A DNA stretch of 6,639 nt. It comes from Candidatus Latescibacteria bacterium 4484_7. GTDB lineage: Bacteria; Krumholzibacteriota; Krumholzibacteriia; Krumholzibacteriales; Krumholzibacteriaceae. Under the pieces are notes generated by a model, which saw nothing but the letters and a program-made list of their open reading frames with translations, ran no database searches and was not told where the DNA came from. The stretch covers positions 1 to 6,639 of the forward strand of contig NATK01000153.1 of NCBI GenBank assembly GCA_002085285.1, given 5' to 3'. Shown piece by piece: positions 6,089 through 6,639 of this stretch. The first letter of the stretch is position 1. Each line of letters opens with the position of its first letter. The translations under genes were made by a program, and so were the position numbers.

Positions 6089-6639
6089 ATATTCCTTTCC
6101 TGTTCAAAGTTTGTCTCAAAAACCAACAGGTATCTATGATTTATAAATAAATTATCGTCCTTAATACTCCTGTCATTATCGTGATTGGAAGTCACCACTA
6201 TAATCTCTTTGAGTCTCAAAAAATCAAAATCCCGCAGATCATTTAAAACCAACAATGCAGACGGGTAAACGTATTTCGAGCCTCTTATATCCTTAACATT
6301 TATTATCAAATACTTGCTGCTCTGCAGGTTTTTGACTATTCTCGAAACTGCCTTGATCAAAGTCGCTCTGAATTTATTAAGAGACCTGGCGTCTTCGACA
6401 AAATCATCCTGAAAAACATATATAAGCTCGGGCTTGATCCCAGTTTTATCCGATATACCCTTTCCCTCTTTATTGATATTCAATCTATAGATTTTCTTTC
6501 CTTCTACCACAAATCTCTCTGAGAGGTTGTATTCGATTTTCCTTTCCGATTCGCCCTCCGGAAATATCCAGACAGTCGTCGTCTCTATTCCATCAGACTT
6601 TATCTTTCTTGCTCTGCGCGAACTCACCTTGTATGGTAA
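6058..6639 (-). CDS. Probable DNA methyltransferase, C-terminal part (5' end outside window)
   Basis: The frame is open to the window edge (193 codons plus TGA at 6058-6060). A GTG at 6627 is a possible start but has no ribosome-binding site, and the frame continues upstream (LPYK), so I treat the gene as partial. The C-terminal half resembles the tail of N4/N6 DNA methyltransferases: KYLIINVKDIRG, then YPSALLVLNDL, then FLRLKEIIVVTSN and HRYLLVFE. That is the strand order seen after the catalytic motif in these enzymes. The catalytic (D/S)PPY motif and the AdoMet-binding FxGxG motif are not in the visible part and should lie upstream. It overlaps the broken endonuclease by 31 bases, as expected for the modification partner of a type II system. 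Composition is AT-rich, unlike the ABC gene to its left. Assignment is from recalled family patterns and is moderate. Confidence 0.6.
   Translation of the reverse strand, partial: LPYKVSSRRARKIKSDGIETTTVWIFPEGESERKIEYNLSERFVVEGKKIYRLNINKEGKGISDKTGIKPELIYVFQDDFVEDARSLNKFRATLIKAVSRIVKNLQSSKYLIINVKDIRGSKYVYPSALLVLNDLRDFDFLRLKEIIVVTSNHDNDRSIKDDNLFINHRYLLVFETNFEQERNIWRGKRLSPN
6092..6101 (-). promoter_or_regulatory. Shine-Dalgarno of the broken endonuclease gene, inside the methyltransferase gene
   Basis: AGGAAAGGAA on the minus strand lies 3 bases before the ATG at 6088, with the best cores about 5 to 7 bases away. Being inside the methyltransferase coding region, it supports translational coupling of the original pair. 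Confidence 0.55.

Overview
The window is bacterial DNA, and every open frame I accept has ordinary bacterial start and ribosome-binding signals. Most of it (about 1-5742) has fairly GC-rich coding sequence. The last 900 bases are clearly richer in A+T: 4861-4920 has 41 G/C of 60, while 6121-6180 has 17 of 60. I cannot name the organism. A UgpC/MalK-type ATPase beside an archaeal-type glycogen debranching enzyme suggests a sugar-using bacterium that stores or consumes alpha-glucans, but this is weak taxonomic evidence.

Layout. On the minus strand, reading from about 4236 down to 18, there is a candidate sigma70 promoter (4208-4236), a small four-helix membrane protein of unknown function (3603-4133), a glycogen debranching enzyme (1408-3591) that starts 11 bases past the membrane protein's stop codon, a 286-base gap holding a weak terminator-like hairpin and three copies of TAATCACC, and then dprA (18-1121). 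A divergent 322-base region (4134-4455) separates this block from a plus-strand sugar-type ABC transporter ATPase (4456-5742). That ATPase carries an unusual Gly/Ser-rich insertion of about 65 residues inside its C-terminal OB-fold domain. No permease or binding-protein genes are present, so it looks like a stand-alone, possibly shared, ATPase.

The AT-rich right end (5743-6639, minus strand) reads as the remains of a restriction-modification system. It holds the 3' part of a probable DNA methyltransferase that runs off the window, overlapping by 31 bases a MutH/Sau3AI-like endonuclease gene. The endonuclease gene is broken. It has an in-frame TAG at the place where I expect a small residue before the catalytic E-x-K motif, an Arg where the motif Lys should be, and a second stop after 106 codons, only 25 bases from the end of the ABC gene.

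Functionally, the debranching enzyme and the ABC ATPase fit carbohydrate (alpha-glucan and oligosaccharide) metabolism, dprA is a DNA uptake/recombination housekeeping gene, and the right end is probably acquired defence DNA in decay. I see no convincing new system here. The most unusual items are the ATPase insertion, the dead endonuclease, and the unclear start of the debranching enzyme.
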